DNA from: an uncultured Clostridia bacterium
GTDB taxonomy: Bacteria > Bacillota > Clostridia > Saccharofermentanales > Saccharofermentanaceae
DNA: 64,000 nucleotides
Direction of reading: 5' to 3'
NCBI GenBank assembly: GCA_946407705.1
Contig: CAMJPC010000005.1
Span: forward strand, 59,725-123,724
Shown: positions 50,359-58,505 of the stretch, piece after piece
Layout: each line of letters starts with the position of its first letter
Numbering within the stretch: position 1 is the first letter of the stretch
Translations under genes and position numbers: made by a program
The notes under the pieces: generated by a model
Seen by the model: only the letters and a program-made list of their open reading frames with translations
Database searches by the model: none
Told to the model about the DNA's origin: nothing

Positions 50359-51723
50359 TCAGGACTCGCCTGAAATGCTTATATTGCTAAACATTACCGA
50401 CGGAGTAAAGAACTCACCCAATCCCGCCGGAACATTTATTATATCATTACCCACCTCAATAATCTGTTTAAGCATCTCATAAAAATTTCCGGCAGCGGTG
50501 ATCTGCTCGACTGGTCTTCCCTTCTTGCCGTTTTCGATGAGATAGCCCTCGCAAAGCAGTGAAAAATCACCGCTTATGGCGTTAACTCCTGCGTGAAGTC
50601 CGGACAGATCCGTAAGGATAATGCCCTCACCTGCAGCTTCGCAGAGTGCATTAAAGTCTTTGTCTCCCGGGACGACGAGAAGGTTCGTAGGAGAAGTTCC
50701 AATCGTTCCGCCTGACTTGAAGCCGTTGCCGGTCGAAGGTTTTCCGGCCTTGTTGGCACTCTTTAAGTTATAGAAAGCCGTTGCAAAAACGCCTTTGTCG
50801 ATTATGGCCTTCTCGGTGGTAAGAACGCCCTCGTCATCGAAAGGATACTTGCTTAAAGCATCTTCGTACATTGGGACTTCTTTGAGAGTAAAGCAGTCAG
50901 ATGCGATCTTTGTTCCTTCCTTGCCGTCAAGTAAGGATAAGCCTTTCTGCATAACGGTAGCGAATGTATTGCCAAGGAAAGCGCTCATGAACTGCATGAA
51001 AGCCTCATTTTCCATGATGACCTTGTAATTGCCTGACTTACAGGACTTCGCTCCCATCTTGCCCAGGATGTTGTCAGAGAGCTTGGCAAGGAACTTATCC
51101 ATATCGAACTTGTCGATGTCGTTGCCTACCCAGTAATGCGCGCCGCTCTTTACCGAGCCGTCAGCGTCTGTGGCGTGGCAGCCGGCGAATATGCTCATTC
51201 CGTCTGTATCCCTGTAAGAATGCAGTCCCTTCGAGTTGATTATAAGGGCAGGTCCCCTGCTGCATGAGATAGACAGATAGTCTACTGCATTGATCCTGCT
51301 GTCTAATGCGAGGATGGCATTCTCGAGCTTAAGTCCAAGCTCGGCAAATCTGTTATATGTATTCTTCTCATAAGCTTCGGTGAGCTGTGAGAAATGAAGG
51401 TTTTTGTTGTTTTCGTCACAATAGATGAACTCTCTGTCATCGTCATTTAAGACTTCGCAGTTCTCCATTGCCGACTCGAGCATGAACTTTACCGCGGCAT
51501 CGTCAAAACTTGTCGTGCTGCAGTACCCCATCTGGCCGTTCTTAAATCCCCTGAACGAGACTCCCTGGTCCGAGCTCTGCTCATAGCTTGATACTTCACC
51601 GTTAAGGATGTCGACTGACATGGAAATGTCGTCGGCATATGATGCCTCACAGTCCTCGAAACCGAACTTGGTCCCTTCTTCTATGAGTTTTGTCATGAAC
51701 TCTTCTGCTTTTTTGATATCCAT
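50359..51723 (-). CDS. pmbA: TldE/PmbA-family metalloprotease partner subunit
   Basis: This 454-residue protein shares the TldD/TldE fold, with SVDILNGEVSSYEQSSDQGVSFRGF near the start and GFKSGGTIGTSPTNLLVVPG, LHAGVNAISGDFSLLCEGYLIENGKKG at the C-terminal side. It lacks the zinc HExxxH motif, which marks it as the TldE/PmbA (non-metal) subunit of the heterodimer. It follows tldD after 12 bases. In studied cases TldD/TldE removes leader peptides from modified peptides such as microcin B17 and degrades unfolded short peptides. No precursor peptide or modifying enzyme is visible nearby, so the role here may be general. Confidence 0.9.
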   Translation of the reverse strand: MDIKKAEEFMTKLIEEGTKFGFEDCEASYADDISMSVDILNGEVSSYEQSSDQGVSFRGFKNGQMGYCSTTSFDDAAVKFMLESAMENCEVLNDDDREFIYCDENNKNLHFSQLTEAYEKNTYNRFAELGLKLENAILALDSRINAVDYLSISCSRGPALIINSKGLHSYRDTDGMSIFAGCHATDADGSVKSGAHYWVGNDIDKFDMDKFLAKLSDNILGKMGAKSCKSGNYKVIMENEAFMQFMSAFLGNTFATVMQKGLSLLDGKEGTKIASDCFTLKEVPMYEDALSKYPFDDEGVLTTEKAIIDKGVFATAFYNLKSANKAGKPSTGNGFKSGGTIGTSPTNLLVVPGDKDFNALCEAAGEGIILTDLSGLHAGVNAISGDFSLLCEGYLIENGKKGRPVEQITAAGNFYEMLKQIIEVGNDIINVPAGLGEFFTPSVMFSNISISGES

Positions 51724-51735
51724 ATTCCAAACTCC

Positions 51736-53124
51736 TTATTCCGCGTCTCTTCCGCCGACCAGGATCGAAGAGACCCTGATAGTGGGCTGTCCGACCGTAA
51801 CCGGAACACTGCCCGAAATGGAACCGCACATACCCGCGGAGAGCTCTAAGTCGTTGCCGACCATATCGATGTTCTTTAAGATCTCCTGGCCCTTGCCGAT
51901 CAGTGTTGCGCCTCTTACGGGCTCGGCTATCTTACCGTTCCTGATCATGAAGGCTTCGTTGGCCGCGAAGTTGAAATCGCCTGTCGAAGTATCAACGGAA
52001 CCGCCGCCCATCTGCGTGCAGTACAGACCGTACTCGGTGTTGGCGATTATCTCATCCTTTGTGGATTCGCCTGCGCAGATATATGTATTGCTCATTCTCG
52101 AAGTCGGATTGTATGAATAATCCTGTCTTCTGCAGCAACCCGTCGGCTTCATGTTCATCCTTCTGCTTCCGAGCTCATCGACCAGATAGTTCTTGAGGAT
52201 TCCGTTCTCGATAAGAAGGAGATCCGAAGACTCATTACCTTCGTCATCGGTCTCATATGAACCCCACTCGCCCTTGATCTTGGCATTGTCCCTCGCACTT
52301 ACGATGGGAGATGCGATCTGTTTGCCGAGCATGTCTGTGAAGTAGGAACTCTTGATGCCTACTGCCGTTGCCTCGAGCGCATGACCGCATGCCTCGTGGA
52401 AAATAACGCCGCCGAAACCGTTGCTCAGCACGACTGCCATCTTTCCAGAAGGCGCATATCCGGCATTGACCATCCTGATAGCCGTATCGCAGCATTCCTG
52501 CGTCTTTTCGATGATGGGATATTCGTCGATGAACTCGTATCCTCTCATCGTTCCCGGAGCTACTCTGCCGGACTGTTTCTCATTGCCCTTTGTGGCAACC
52601 GCCTCGACCGAGAGCCTGATCCTCTTTGTCTGGTCTTCTTTGTTAACGCCTCTTGTATTGACTACCCTTGCGAGCCTGTCTACAGCACTGTAGCTGGATG
52701 CGACCTGAGTGATCAGCGGATCATAACCGAGCGCATAGTCAGATGATTTCCTTAAGAAATCTACTGTATCGCTCTTTTTAACGCTCATGGGATCGGTTAC
52801 CACGTAAGCAGCCGATGTGCGGCAGAGCTTCTGGAGTTCTGCCATCTGGGACTTGGTTCCGCCCTTGATCGCCTGGGCAGCTTCCTTTGCGAGCTTTAAT
52901 ATGACTTCAATGTCGCTGTCGTTCGAATAGACATATACGGCATTGGTGCCTGCAAGAAGCCTTATTCCCGTTCCGGAAGAAAACGACGTACCAGCCTTTA
53001 TTACCTTGCCGTTAAGCAGAGAAACCGACTTGGCGCTGGCCTCCTCCTGGAACACCTCTGCAAAATCAGCAGTTGTGGACATTGCCTGTTCGAGTATTCT
53101 CAGGCAGTCGCTGTCATTAAACAT
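51736..53124 (-). CDS. tldD: TldD-family zinc metalloprotease subunit
   Basis: This 462-residue protein carries the zinc-binding HEACGH at 243-248 in GGVIFHEACGHALEATAV, with a downstream Cys/Asp-rich region (YICAGESTKDEIIANTEYGLYCTQMGGGSVD) typical of TldD. The N-terminal domain has SLLNGKVIKAGTSFSSGTGIRLL, the same block as in its partner. It is the first gene of tldD-tldE-metY. GAGGTG precedes the ATG and an extended -10 lies at 53176-53184. Confidence 0.93.
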   Translation of the reverse strand: MFNDSDCLRILEQAMSTTADFAEVFQEEASAKSVSLLNGKVIKAGTSFSSGTGIRLLAGTNAVYVYSNDSDIEVILKLAKEAAQAIKGGTKSQMAELQKLCRTSAAYVVTDPMSVKKSDTVDFLRKSSDYALGYDPLITQVASSYSAVDRLARVVNTRGVNKEDQTKRIRLSVEAVATKGNEKQSGRVAPGTMRGYEFIDEYPIIEKTQECCDTAIRMVNAGYAPSGKMAVVLSNGFGGVIFHEACGHALEATAVGIKSSYFTDMLGKQIASPIVSARDNAKIKGEWGSYETDDEGNESSDLLLIENGILKNYLVDELGSRRMNMKPTGCCRRQDYSYNPTSRMSNTYICAGESTKDEIIANTEYGLYCTQMGGGSVDTSTGDFNFAANEAFMIRNGKIAEPVRGATLIGKGQEILKNIDMVGNDLELSAGMCGSISGSVPVTVGQPTIRVSSILVGGRDAE

Positions 53125-53175
53125 AAATACACCTCTGGTTAATTCTTAAGAACACATAAAATCCGTTCAAAACGA

Positions 53176-53184
53176 ATTATAACA
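53176..53184 (-). promoter_or_regulatory. Extended -10 promoter of tldD-tldE-metY
   Basis: The minus strand reads TGTTATAAT, a perfect extended -10, about 52 bases before the tldD start. A good -35 is not visible. The rest of the 161-base gap holds the terminator of the acyl-CoA ligase gene and no further gene. Confidence 0.6.
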
Positions 53185-53225
53185 GACTTTTGTGCCTATC
53201 TTATCAGTATATATATAACTTAATA

Positions 53226-53256
53226 ACAAAAAACGGACTCCCGAAAAAGAGTCCGC
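53226..53256 (-). terminator. Terminator of the pyr/acyl-CoA ligase operon
   Basis: A perfect 7-base stem (53234-53240 and 53249-53255) with an 8-base loop is followed on the minus strand by TTTTTT, 30 bases after the ligase stop. It probably ends the long pyrimidine transcript. Confidence 0.85.
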
Positions 53257-53285
53257 TTAATTCAAGTTGAAAACAAGATCCGATA

Positions 53286-54995
53286 TCAGTATCTCTTGAT
53301 CTTCTTGGAAGTATTCTTCTCGAATTCCGTCATTCTGAGAACCGTATTCTTGATTTTCTTGTAGCTCTCGAGCTTCTCATTCGTAGCTGATACGACATCC
53401 TTCAGGATATTCATGATCTGCTCTTCCGTTGGATCGGTCTCAATGCCGAGCTTAGCCTTGATCTCGTCAATATCCGGGAAGATCGTTGCAGTAACTACGA
53501 TATCGTCCTTGACCTCATCGTTAACGCCGGAAACGACGGACTCAGCAACGTAAGGAGACTGTGAAAGCAGGAATTCGATCTCTTCCGGGAATACGTTCTT
53601 ACCGTTCTTTGCAATGATAACGTTCTTCTTGCGTCCTGTTATGATGCAGAAGCCGTCTTCATCGATGTATCCGAGGTCACCTGTGTGATAGTATCCGTCC
53701 TTATCAAGAGCGAGAGCCGTATTCTCGGGATCGTTATAGTATCCGAGGAAGTTGTTGTCGCCCTTGGAGATGAACTCACCGATTCCGTCTGAATCAGGGT
53801 TAAGGATCTTAACGTCGCATCCCGGGAGTGGCAAGCCTGCAGCGTGGTTCTTGAACTGCTTATCTCTGTTGAGAGCAAGGATGGGTGCACACTCAGTAAG
53901 GCCGTAACCCTGTACGCACTTAAATCCGATGTTCTGGAAGAATGTGAGGATCTCAGGGTTAACCGGAGCACCACCTAAAATGATGAGTCTCATTCTTCCG
54001 CCGAATACGTCATGGATCTGCTTGAAGAGCTTTCTTCTCATCTTATTTGAAAGATGGAGAGCATTGGCAATCTTGATACCCTTTTCGAGCTTCTTGGCCT
54101 TTTGAGGATCAGCCTTAACGCCTTTCATGATCTTCTTATAGAAGAGTTCGAGCATGACAGGAACCATAAGAATGCAAGTAGGCTTAACTTCCTGGATGTT
54201 CTGAGCGATATATCGGAGGCCCTCGCAGATGGCTACCGTCGTTCCTCTGTATACCTGACCGAGGAATCCGCATGTGCATTCATAAGTGTGATGAAGAGGT
54301 AATACGGAAAGCCATACGTCGCTTCTGTCAATGTAGAGCATTGAGAACATTGACATAAGGTTCTTGCAGATGTTCTTCTGGCAGAGCATGACGGCTTTGG
54401 ATTTTGCAGTGGTTCCTGATGTGAAAAGAAGGATCGTCATCTCTTCAGGATCGATAGTTGCTTCAGTGAAGATCTTGTCTCCGGCTGCGAGCTTGTCTGA
54501 TCCCTGCTTCAAGCAATCGTGGAAATAAAGGAAACGATCATCAGTTGTAGGATCCATGCTGATCCAGTATTTGACCGTATCAACTTTGCCGTAAACCTGA
54601 TTGATGATGTCCAGTTTGGACTTTGAGAAAAGAACGATGTCAACTTCTGCACGCGTAAGCATGTTGAAAACATCGTCTACGGGGAGTTCCTTGTCGAGAG
54701 GTACTACGCATCCGGTACCGTTTGTGGTTGCGAGATAAGATACATACCATTCGTATCTTGTCTCTGAGAAGATCGCGATCCTCGCGCCCTTCTTAACGGT
54801 ATTCATGAAATATGTACCGAGAGAATCGATATCGTGATCGTATTTTTCAGTCGATATCGGAATATACTCTCCGCCCTTCTTCTCCTTTACGAGGAAAACG
54901 GGGTTCTCGGGGAATTCGTGGAGTCTTTTCTTGATTACGTCTCTGAGATTATGTATCTCCGTTACTTCATATAAACCGGAATAAGGGTCTTTCAT
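53286..54995 (-). CDS. AMP-binding long-chain acyl-CoA synthetase-like enzyme
   Basis: This 569-residue ANL-superfamily enzyme has the phosphate loop LLFTSGTTAKSKAV, HHTYECTCGFLG, LGGAPVNPEILTFF, GYGLTECAP, YYHTGDLGYIDEDGFCIITGRKKNVII, and a C-terminal swivelling domain ending FEKNTSKKIKRY. It most resembles bacterial long-chain fatty acid-CoA or acyl-ACP ligases, though other carboxylic acids are possible. The ATG at 54995 starts 2 bases after the previous stop, with AAAGGA inside that gene; a TTG 9 bases upstream is too close to this site. It is the last gene of the pyrimidine run, before a strong terminator. A link to pyrimidine synthesis is not obvious. Confidence 0.87.
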   Translation of the reverse strand: MKDPYSGLYEVTEIHNLRDVIKKRLHEFPENPVFLVKEKKGGEYIPISTEKYDHDIDSLGTYFMNTVKKGARIAIFSETRYEWYVSYLATTNGTGCVVPLDKELPVDDVFNMLTRAEVDIVLFSKSKLDIINQVYGKVDTVKYWISMDPTTDDRFLYFHDCLKQGSDKLAAGDKIFTEATIDPEEMTILLFTSGTTAKSKAVMLCQKNICKNLMSMFSMLYIDRSDVWLSVLPLHHTYECTCGFLGQVYRGTTVAICEGLRYIAQNIQEVKPTCILMVPVMLELFYKKIMKGVKADPQKAKKLEKGIKIANALHLSNKMRRKLFKQIHDVFGGRMRLIILGGAPVNPEILTFFQNIGFKCVQGYGLTECAPILALNRDKQFKNHAAGLPLPGCDVKILNPDSDGIGEFISKGDNNFLGYYNDPENTALALDKDGYYHTGDLGYIDEDGFCIITGRKKNVIIAKNGKNVFPEEIEFLLSQSPYVAESVVSGVNDEVKDDIVVTATIFPDIDEIKAKLGIETDPTEEQIMNILKDVVSATNEKLESYKKIKNTVLRMTEFEKNTSKKIKRY

Positions 54996-54997
54996 TA

Positions 54998-55846
54998 TCA
55001 GCAATATCCTTTCTCTATGGCAAGTGTCGCACGTTCAGCGGACTTTCCTCCCTTTGCAAGTTCACCATCAATGAAGTCAGGATGAGTCTTGAGGAAGTGA
55101 GCCATATAGTCTGAGGGCGAAGAGAGGTATTTCAGGACGAAATCCTTCTGTGCTTCATCAATGATACCATTTTTGTAGATATCTTCAAAAAACTCGGCGT
55201 TTATCTTGGTAAGAGTCTGAAGCTTAACGCCCAATCCTTCGAGCACTTCTGCACCGCCCTGGCATCTGTCAACTACCGCGAGAGTATCCGTAATGTCTGC
55301 GCCGAGGCCTCTGATGGCAGGAACCCATGCACGCTCATAAGATGAAGCGGTGTTGATGAGATCGCAGATGTGAAGGGCTTTCTTACCCTTAAGGAGTTCT
55401 TCTCCGGGAATGATGGCCTCACCGTCCGGTTTCTCAGAATATGCGGATGACATATCCTTGTAGATCGTAAGATGAGGTTTACCGAGAAGGTATGCAGGGA
55501 TCATGGAGAAGAAATAGTCTCTTCTCTCTCCGCCTGAGATGAAATCGAAATCAAGCTTTGAAGCTTCTTCGGTAAGACGGTCCATAGTCATCTTAAATGT
55601 TCCGCCCATGTCGTAGTACTTCTTGAGTTCGGCGAAGATTACGGAAGGTGCCGTTAGCTTGTTGTCTGCGATCGCATTTTCAATGACCTTGAGCATATCA
55701 CCTGCAGACTTCTCATCCTTCAGGAGAAAATGAGTATTGCAATAGAAAGGTCCGAGCATGCCTGACGTATACCAAAACGGGTGATCGGCAGGTGCCATTC
55801 TAATTGCTTCTGTCTCAAAAAGAGCATCGATTATCTTGTCGTTCAT
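54998..55846 (-). CDS. Atypical orotate phosphoribosyltransferase-like protein
   Basis: This 282-residue protein begins MNDKIIDALFETEAIRMAPADHPFWYTSGMLGPFYCNTHF, which resembles the start of orotate phosphoribosyltransferases (substrate loop before helix 2). The fold continues with FISGGERRDYFFSMIPAYLLGKPHLTIYKD. The PRPP-loop position reads ALHICDLINTASSYERAW, where usual enzymes have an acidic pair DD followed by xxTTG; only one Asp remains. It has an extra 70-residue C-terminal helical part. It lies where pyrE belongs, after pyrD, in an operon that otherwise lacks pyrE. It may be a divergent active PyrE or a related PRTase with another role. No canonical pyrE is seen elsewhere in the window. 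Confidence 0.65.
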   Translation of the reverse strand: MNDKIIDALFETEAIRMAPADHPFWYTSGMLGPFYCNTHFLLKDEKSAGDMLKVIENAIADNKLTAPSVIFAELKKYYDMGGTFKMTMDRLTEEASKLDFDFISGGERRDYFFSMIPAYLLGKPHLTIYKDMSSAYSEKPDGEAIIPGEELLKGKKALHICDLINTASSYERAWVPAIRGLGADITDTLAVVDRCQGGAEVLEGLGVKLQTLTKINAEFFEDIYKNGIIDEAQKDFVLKYLSSPSDYMAHFLKTHPDFIDGELAKGGKSAERATLAIEKGYC

Positions 55847-55862
55847 ACCTACTCCTTAATCC

Positions 55863-56780
55863 TTACCAGCGCTGAAGCGTACCTGTAAGTTCTTTTATTT
55901 GTAATTTGTTATCTTCGCAATACTTATCGAGATCTTCTGTGATCATTACCGGCAATGCGGGATGTACCAGACATGCAGTTCCTATCTCTACTGCCGATGC
56001 GCCGGCGATCATGAACTCGACAACGTCCTTATAATCGGCGATGCCGCCGCAGCCTACGATCGGAATATCAAGAACCTGGTTGCACTCGGCTACCATCCTG
56101 ATGGCAACCGGCTTTACCGCAGGTCCGGAATAACCGCCGGTGTTATTGGTGAGAACGGGTCTTCTCGTTCTGATATCGATCCTCATACCCATAAGAGTAT
56201 TAATAAGGACAACGGCATCTGCTCCTCCCTCCTGTGCAGCAAGAGCAGTAGCTTTAATGTCGGTGACATTGGGTGTCAGCTTTATCCACAAAGGAAGATC
56301 AGTAAGACTCCTGAGTTTGGAAGTGATGGCTTTTATGGCTTCGGGGTCACTTCCGATCGTCATGCAGCCGGCTTTGACGTTCGGACATGAAAGATTGATC
56401 TCAAGTGCGTCGATCTTTGCCTTATGAAGATCTAATGTAGTGACCATATCCACATAGTCTTCGAAACTGTGGCCTGCTACGTTTACTATGACTGCAGCGC
56501 CTGATTCCTTCATGAAGTCCAGGTCGTTTTCGATGAAATAATGAACCCCCGGATTCTGAAGACCGACGGAATTAAGCATTCCTGAATCACACTCTGCGAC
56601 CCTTACTCCGGGATTGCCGTTTCTGGGCTTTATTGTAAGACCCTTGGATGAGATACCGCCAAGGATGTTCAGATCGTAGTATTCGGATAATTCCCTTCCG
56701 AAATTACATGTTCCGGATGCAAGGATCAGAGGACTCTTAAGGTTTACACTGCCTACATTTACGTTAAGGGAACTGCTCAT
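55863..56780 (-). CDS. pyrD: Dihydroorotate dehydrogenase, class 1B catalytic subunit
   Basis: This 305-residue flavoprotein oxidises dihydroorotate to orotate. It shows LILASGTCNFGRELSEYYDLNILGGISSKGLT, DALEINLSCPNVKAG, the WIKLTPNVTDI strand, NNTGGYSGPAVKPVAIRMV, and IVGCGGIADYKDVVEFMIAGASAVEIGTA. The pairing with pyrK directly upstream (4-base overlap) identifies class 1B, which passes electrons to NAD through an FeS/FAD subunit. It is full length. Confidence 0.96.
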   Translation of the reverse strand: MSSSLNVNVGSVNLKSPLILASGTCNFGRELSEYYDLNILGGISSKGLTIKPRNGNPGVRVAECDSGMLNSVGLQNPGVHYFIENDLDFMKESGAAVIVNVAGHSFEDYVDMVTTLDLHKAKIDALEINLSCPNVKAGCMTIGSDPEAIKAITSKLRSLTDLPLWIKLTPNVTDIKATALAAQEGGADAVVLINTLMGMRIDIRTRRPVLTNNTGGYSGPAVKPVAIRMVAECNQVLDIPIVGCGGIADYKDVVEFMIAGASAVEIGTACLVHPALPVMITEDLDKYCEDNKLQIKELTGTLQRW

Positions 56781-57550
56781 TGCCAGACCACCTCCCTGCT
56801 GTCAAATACCGGTCCTTCTTTACAGCATCTGACATTCTTGAATCCGTCAGGACCGTCATCTTTAACTTTAACGGTACAGCAAAGGCAGATTCCGGCTCCG
56901 CATGCCATGCGCTGTTCCATGGAAACAAGGCATTTAATGTTTTTCTCTTCTGCCCAGACGCTGATGGCTTTCATCATTGGGATCGGGCCGACACAGCAAA
57001 TAAGAGTACCGGAAGGATCAGTGATATTAAGTGTATCAAGACCTGCGATTACGGTTCCTTTGATGCCCGTATCACCTGCGTCTGTCGTAAGGACATATCC
57101 TGGTTTGTTCAGGATTACCTGTGAAGCGTTTCTGAAACCTTCGCATACCGTTACGTTCTTACCGAGAGAAGTAAGTGTTTCATATGCGAAATTGATCGGA
57201 AAAACACCGGTTCCTCCGCCTGTCAGGATTACATTACCGAATCCTTCAAAGTCAAAGCCGTTGCCAAGAGGACCAAGGCAGTCGACTTCCATGCCGGTCT
57301 CGAACTTTGATATCTGTTCGGTTCCCTTTCCTACTATTTTGACGCCGATGTTGAAAGTTCCCTTTTCGCGGTCAACGCTTGCAATACCGAAGGGACGCTT
57401 AAGGAAAACAGTACCCGCAGAGATATTTACAAACTGTCCGGGAACAGCAGTACCTGCTATCTCAGGACACTCAAATCCCAGATAGCAGGTATCAGCGTTT
57501 AATAATTCTTTTGAAATTAATTTGATCTTGTATTCTTTTCTGGTTGCCAT
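56777..57550 (-). CDS. pyrK: Dihydroorotate dehydrogenase electron transfer subunit PyrK
   Basis: This 257-residue ferredoxin-reductase-type protein has FAD-binding LKRPFGIASVDRE, nucleotide-binding LTGGGTGVFPINFA, and a C-terminal 2Fe-2S cluster with cysteines in RMACGAGICLCCTVKV and RCCKEGPVF. It links PyrD to NAD. It overlaps pyrD by 4 bases and follows pyrF after 4 bases. Confidence 0.95.
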   Translation of the reverse strand: MATRKEYKIKLISKELLNADTCYLGFECPEIAGTAVPGQFVNISAGTVFLKRPFGIASVDREKGTFNIGVKIVGKGTEQISKFETGMEVDCLGPLGNGFDFEGFGNVILTGGGTGVFPINFAYETLTSLGKNVTVCEGFRNASQVILNKPGYVLTTDAGDTGIKGTVIAGLDTLNITDPSGTLICCVGPIPMMKAISVWAEEKNIKCLVSMEQRMACGAGICLCCTVKVKDDGPDGFKNVRCCKEGPVFDSREVVWQ

Positions 57551-57554
57551 TTAC

Positions 57555-58505
57555 TTATACAAATTTGCGGTTCTTAAGTGCTGCGTTGAGCTTGTTCTTC
57601 ATGTCCTGAGCTTCGAATCTTGCTGCCATTGCAAAATCTTCGGGCTTCAGGTCAGCTCTCTTGTGCCATGCCGTCATGATGCTTCTTGAAGCATTAACGA
57701 TAGAGCCCTTGCCTTCTGCCGTGAAAGATGCGACTGCATCGTCAGCAGATGCTCCCTGTGCTCCGTAACCGGGAACCAGGATGATGGCCTTGGGCATTGC
57801 TCTTCTGAGCTGGACTGCCTGCTCGGGCCATGTTGCACCTACTACGGCACCGACGGATGAGAAACCTTCCTCACCAATGAAGCCTTCGCCCCACTCGTTG
57901 ACCTTAGCAGCAACTGCCTCATATACCATGCGTCCGTCACTGAGCTCTAAGTCCTGGAAATCGCCTGCTGAAGGATTGGATGTCCTTACGAGGCAGAAAA
58001 CGCCCTTTCCGTCTCTCTTTGCAACATCGATGAAAGGCTTAACGCCGTCGATGCCGAGGTAAGGATTGACCGTAACTGCATCCGAACCTGTCATGGGCAT
58101 GTTCTCGCCAAGGAGAAGATCGGTATTGCCTAAGATGGCTTCAGCGTAAGCCGTAGCGGTAGAGCCGATATCATTTCTCTTTGCATCGGAGATGACGAGC
58201 ATGCCCTTCTTCTGGGCATACCTGATGGTAAGGAGCATCGTCTTGAGTGCTTCGATGCCGTACATCTCATAGTAAGCATACTGAACCTTGATTGCGGGAA
58301 TGATATCGCAAGTGGAATCGATGATCGCCTTATTGAAGAGCCAGATGGCTTTTGCGGCAGCTTTTGTGGCTTCTTCCGGGAAGATCTGCTCTGCATGCTC
58401 TTTTATGAAATCGGGAATATAATCGAGCTTCGGATCGAGACCAAGAACTGTGGGGTTCTCCATCTCGGCGATCTTTCTTACCAGTTCGTCACTGAAGTTT
58501 TTCAT
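57555..58505 (-). CDS. pyrF: Orotidine 5'-phosphate decarboxylase, type 2
   Basis: This 316-residue TIM-barrel enzyme makes UMP. It has the type 2 form: VLGLDPKLDYIPDF near the start, AIKVQYAYYE, catalytic DAKRNDIGSTATAYAEA with Lys and two Asp, and LVPGYGAQGA. Its length is greater than the 230-250 residues of type 1. It overlaps pyrC by 17 bases. The expression is coupled. Confidence 0.95.
   Translation of the reverse strand: MKNFSDELVRKIAEMENPTVLGLDPKLDYIPDFIKEHAEQIFPEEATKAAAKAIWLFNKAIIDSTCDIIPAIKVQYAYYEMYGIEALKTMLLTIRYAQKKGMLVISDAKRNDIGSTATAYAEAILGNTDLLLGENMPMTGSDAVTVNPYLGIDGVKPFIDVAKRDGKGVFCLVRTSNPSAGDFQDLELSDGRMVYEAVAAKVNEWGEGFIGEEGFSSVGAVVGATWPEQAVQLRRAMPKAIILVPGYGAQGASADDAVASFTAEGKGSIVNASRSIMTAWHKRADLKPEDFAMAARFEAQDMKNKLNAALKNRKFV

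Noticed and set aside
56838..57485. 215-codon plus-strand open frame inside pyrK
   Set aside because: Shadow of pyrK; the true frame has all PyrK motifs.
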